From Cyanobium sp. NIES-981 (GTDB lineage Bacteria; Cyanobacteriota; Cyanobacteriia; PCC-6307; Cyanobiaceae), in the NCBI GenBank assembly GCA_945907085.1, contig CAMDSS010000021.1, positions 1 through 14,735 on the forward strand: DNA of 14,735 nt. The letters run 5' to 3'. The notes under the pieces are model-generated. The model did no database searches, was not told the DNA's origin, and saw only the letters and a list, made by a program, of their open reading frames with translations. Position numbers and translations under genes: made by a program. Of this stretch, positions 14,443 through 14,735 are shown piece after piece; the stretch's first letter is position 1, and every line of letters starts with the position of its first letter.

Positions 14443-14735
14443 TCAGCGAATGGCGGGTTGGAAGGCGTCGCTGCGGATGGGAGCCATCAAGAACAGCTTG
14501 GCCATCTCAACACCGTTGGCGGCCCAGTAGGGCAGCTTGCGCAGGAGTTTGAGCACCCCTGGTGCATTGCTGGCATCGGTTGCTGCCAGGGCGTTGTTGT
14601 TGGTGACGAGCCTCTCCAAGCGGACGTAGAACTTGGGATGGTCCACGTTGAGGACCACGGGGAACACCCGGGCTGTGGTTTCGTTTGTCTTGGCGATCAC
14701 GAGCTTGTCGTACTCGCGGGCATCCAGACCGAGGG
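14443..14735 (-). CDS. acsF: Mg-protoporphyrin IX monomethyl ester cyclase AcsF, C-terminal part
   Basis: The frame is open from the right edge to a TGA at 14445-14443 and gives the last 96 residues. REYDKLVIAKTNETTARVFPVVLNVDHP, then FYVRLERLVTNNNAL and LRKLPYWAANGVEMAKLFLMAPI match what I know of the C-terminus of AcsF, the oxygen-dependent diiron enzyme that forms the isocyclic fifth ring of chlorophyll at the thylakoid or inner membrane. The diiron ligands lie upstream, outside the window, so catalytic integrity cannot be judged. The full protein is usually about 340-390 residues. It is the first visible gene of the minus-strand run and identifies the organism as an oxygenic phototroph. 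Confidence 0.93.
   Translation of the reverse strand, partial: LGLDAREYDKLVIAKTNETTARVFPVVLNVDHPKFYVRLERLVTNNNALAATDASNAPGVLKLLRKLPYWAANGVEMAKLFLMAPIRSDAFQPAIR

Noticed and set aside
1..14735. Mobile element, prophage, defence system or CRISPR array
   Set aside because: No transposase, integrase, phage structural motif, terminal inverted repeats or regularly spaced repeats are visible; gene order and composition look like core chromosome.

Overview
The window looks like a chromosomal piece of a GC-rich picocyanobacterium (Synechococcus/Cyanobium type). The strongest taxonomic clues are the end of acsF, the aerobic cyclase of chlorophyll synthesis, at the right edge, and several small proteins that resemble families known mainly from cyanobacteria. 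Nothing indicates an insertion sequence, prophage, CRISPR array, tRNA or rRNA. Genes are tightly packed: the longest gene-free stretch is 168 bp (4993-5160), so no gap exceeds 300 bp.

Layout, left to right. Positions 1-336 (+) hold the tail of an unrecognised gene and a small two-helix membrane protein (DUF6737-like). A 56-residue single-helix peptide on the minus strand (333-503) converges on it, and the two stop codons interlock. The mfd gene (582-4157, -) encodes the transcription-repair coupling factor. A short hairpin-forming divergent region separates it from a membrane-anchored HExxH metallopeptidase-like protein (4237-4992, +). After the window's only sizeable, AT-richer intergenic region comes a multi-helix membrane protein with a channel-like C-terminus (5161-5838, +). 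A convergent gene (5850-6665, -) encodes a protein with an N-terminal dsRBD-like segment, a Pro/Ala-rich linker and two related C-terminal helical repeats.

From 6702 to 9940 (+) four genes form a compact, partly overlapping run: a TerC-family transporter, a DUF6464-like Cys4 protein, a protein resembling the archaeal CTP-dependent riboflavin kinase (DUF120), and an RhlE-type DEAD-box RNA helicase. The helicase has no in-frame ATG/GTG/TTG at the expected place and probably starts at ATT. Two small overlapping convergent genes of unknown function follow (10043-10249 + and 10233-10460 -).

The right third is a minus-strand run transcribed acsF -> tldD -> tldE/pmbA -> fmt, with gaps of 6, 2 and 21 bp, so it is probably one operon. 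It joins chlorophyll biosynthesis, the TldD/E metalloprotease and initiator-tRNA formylation.

Most of the window is ordinary core genome. The observations most worth checking are the DUF120-like protein in a bacterium, the probable ATT start of the helicase, the small peptide missed by length cut-offs, the hairpin just upstream of the mfd start, and the channel-like protein with a non-canonical filter. Names of DUF families and homologue features come from memory of those families; no search was run.
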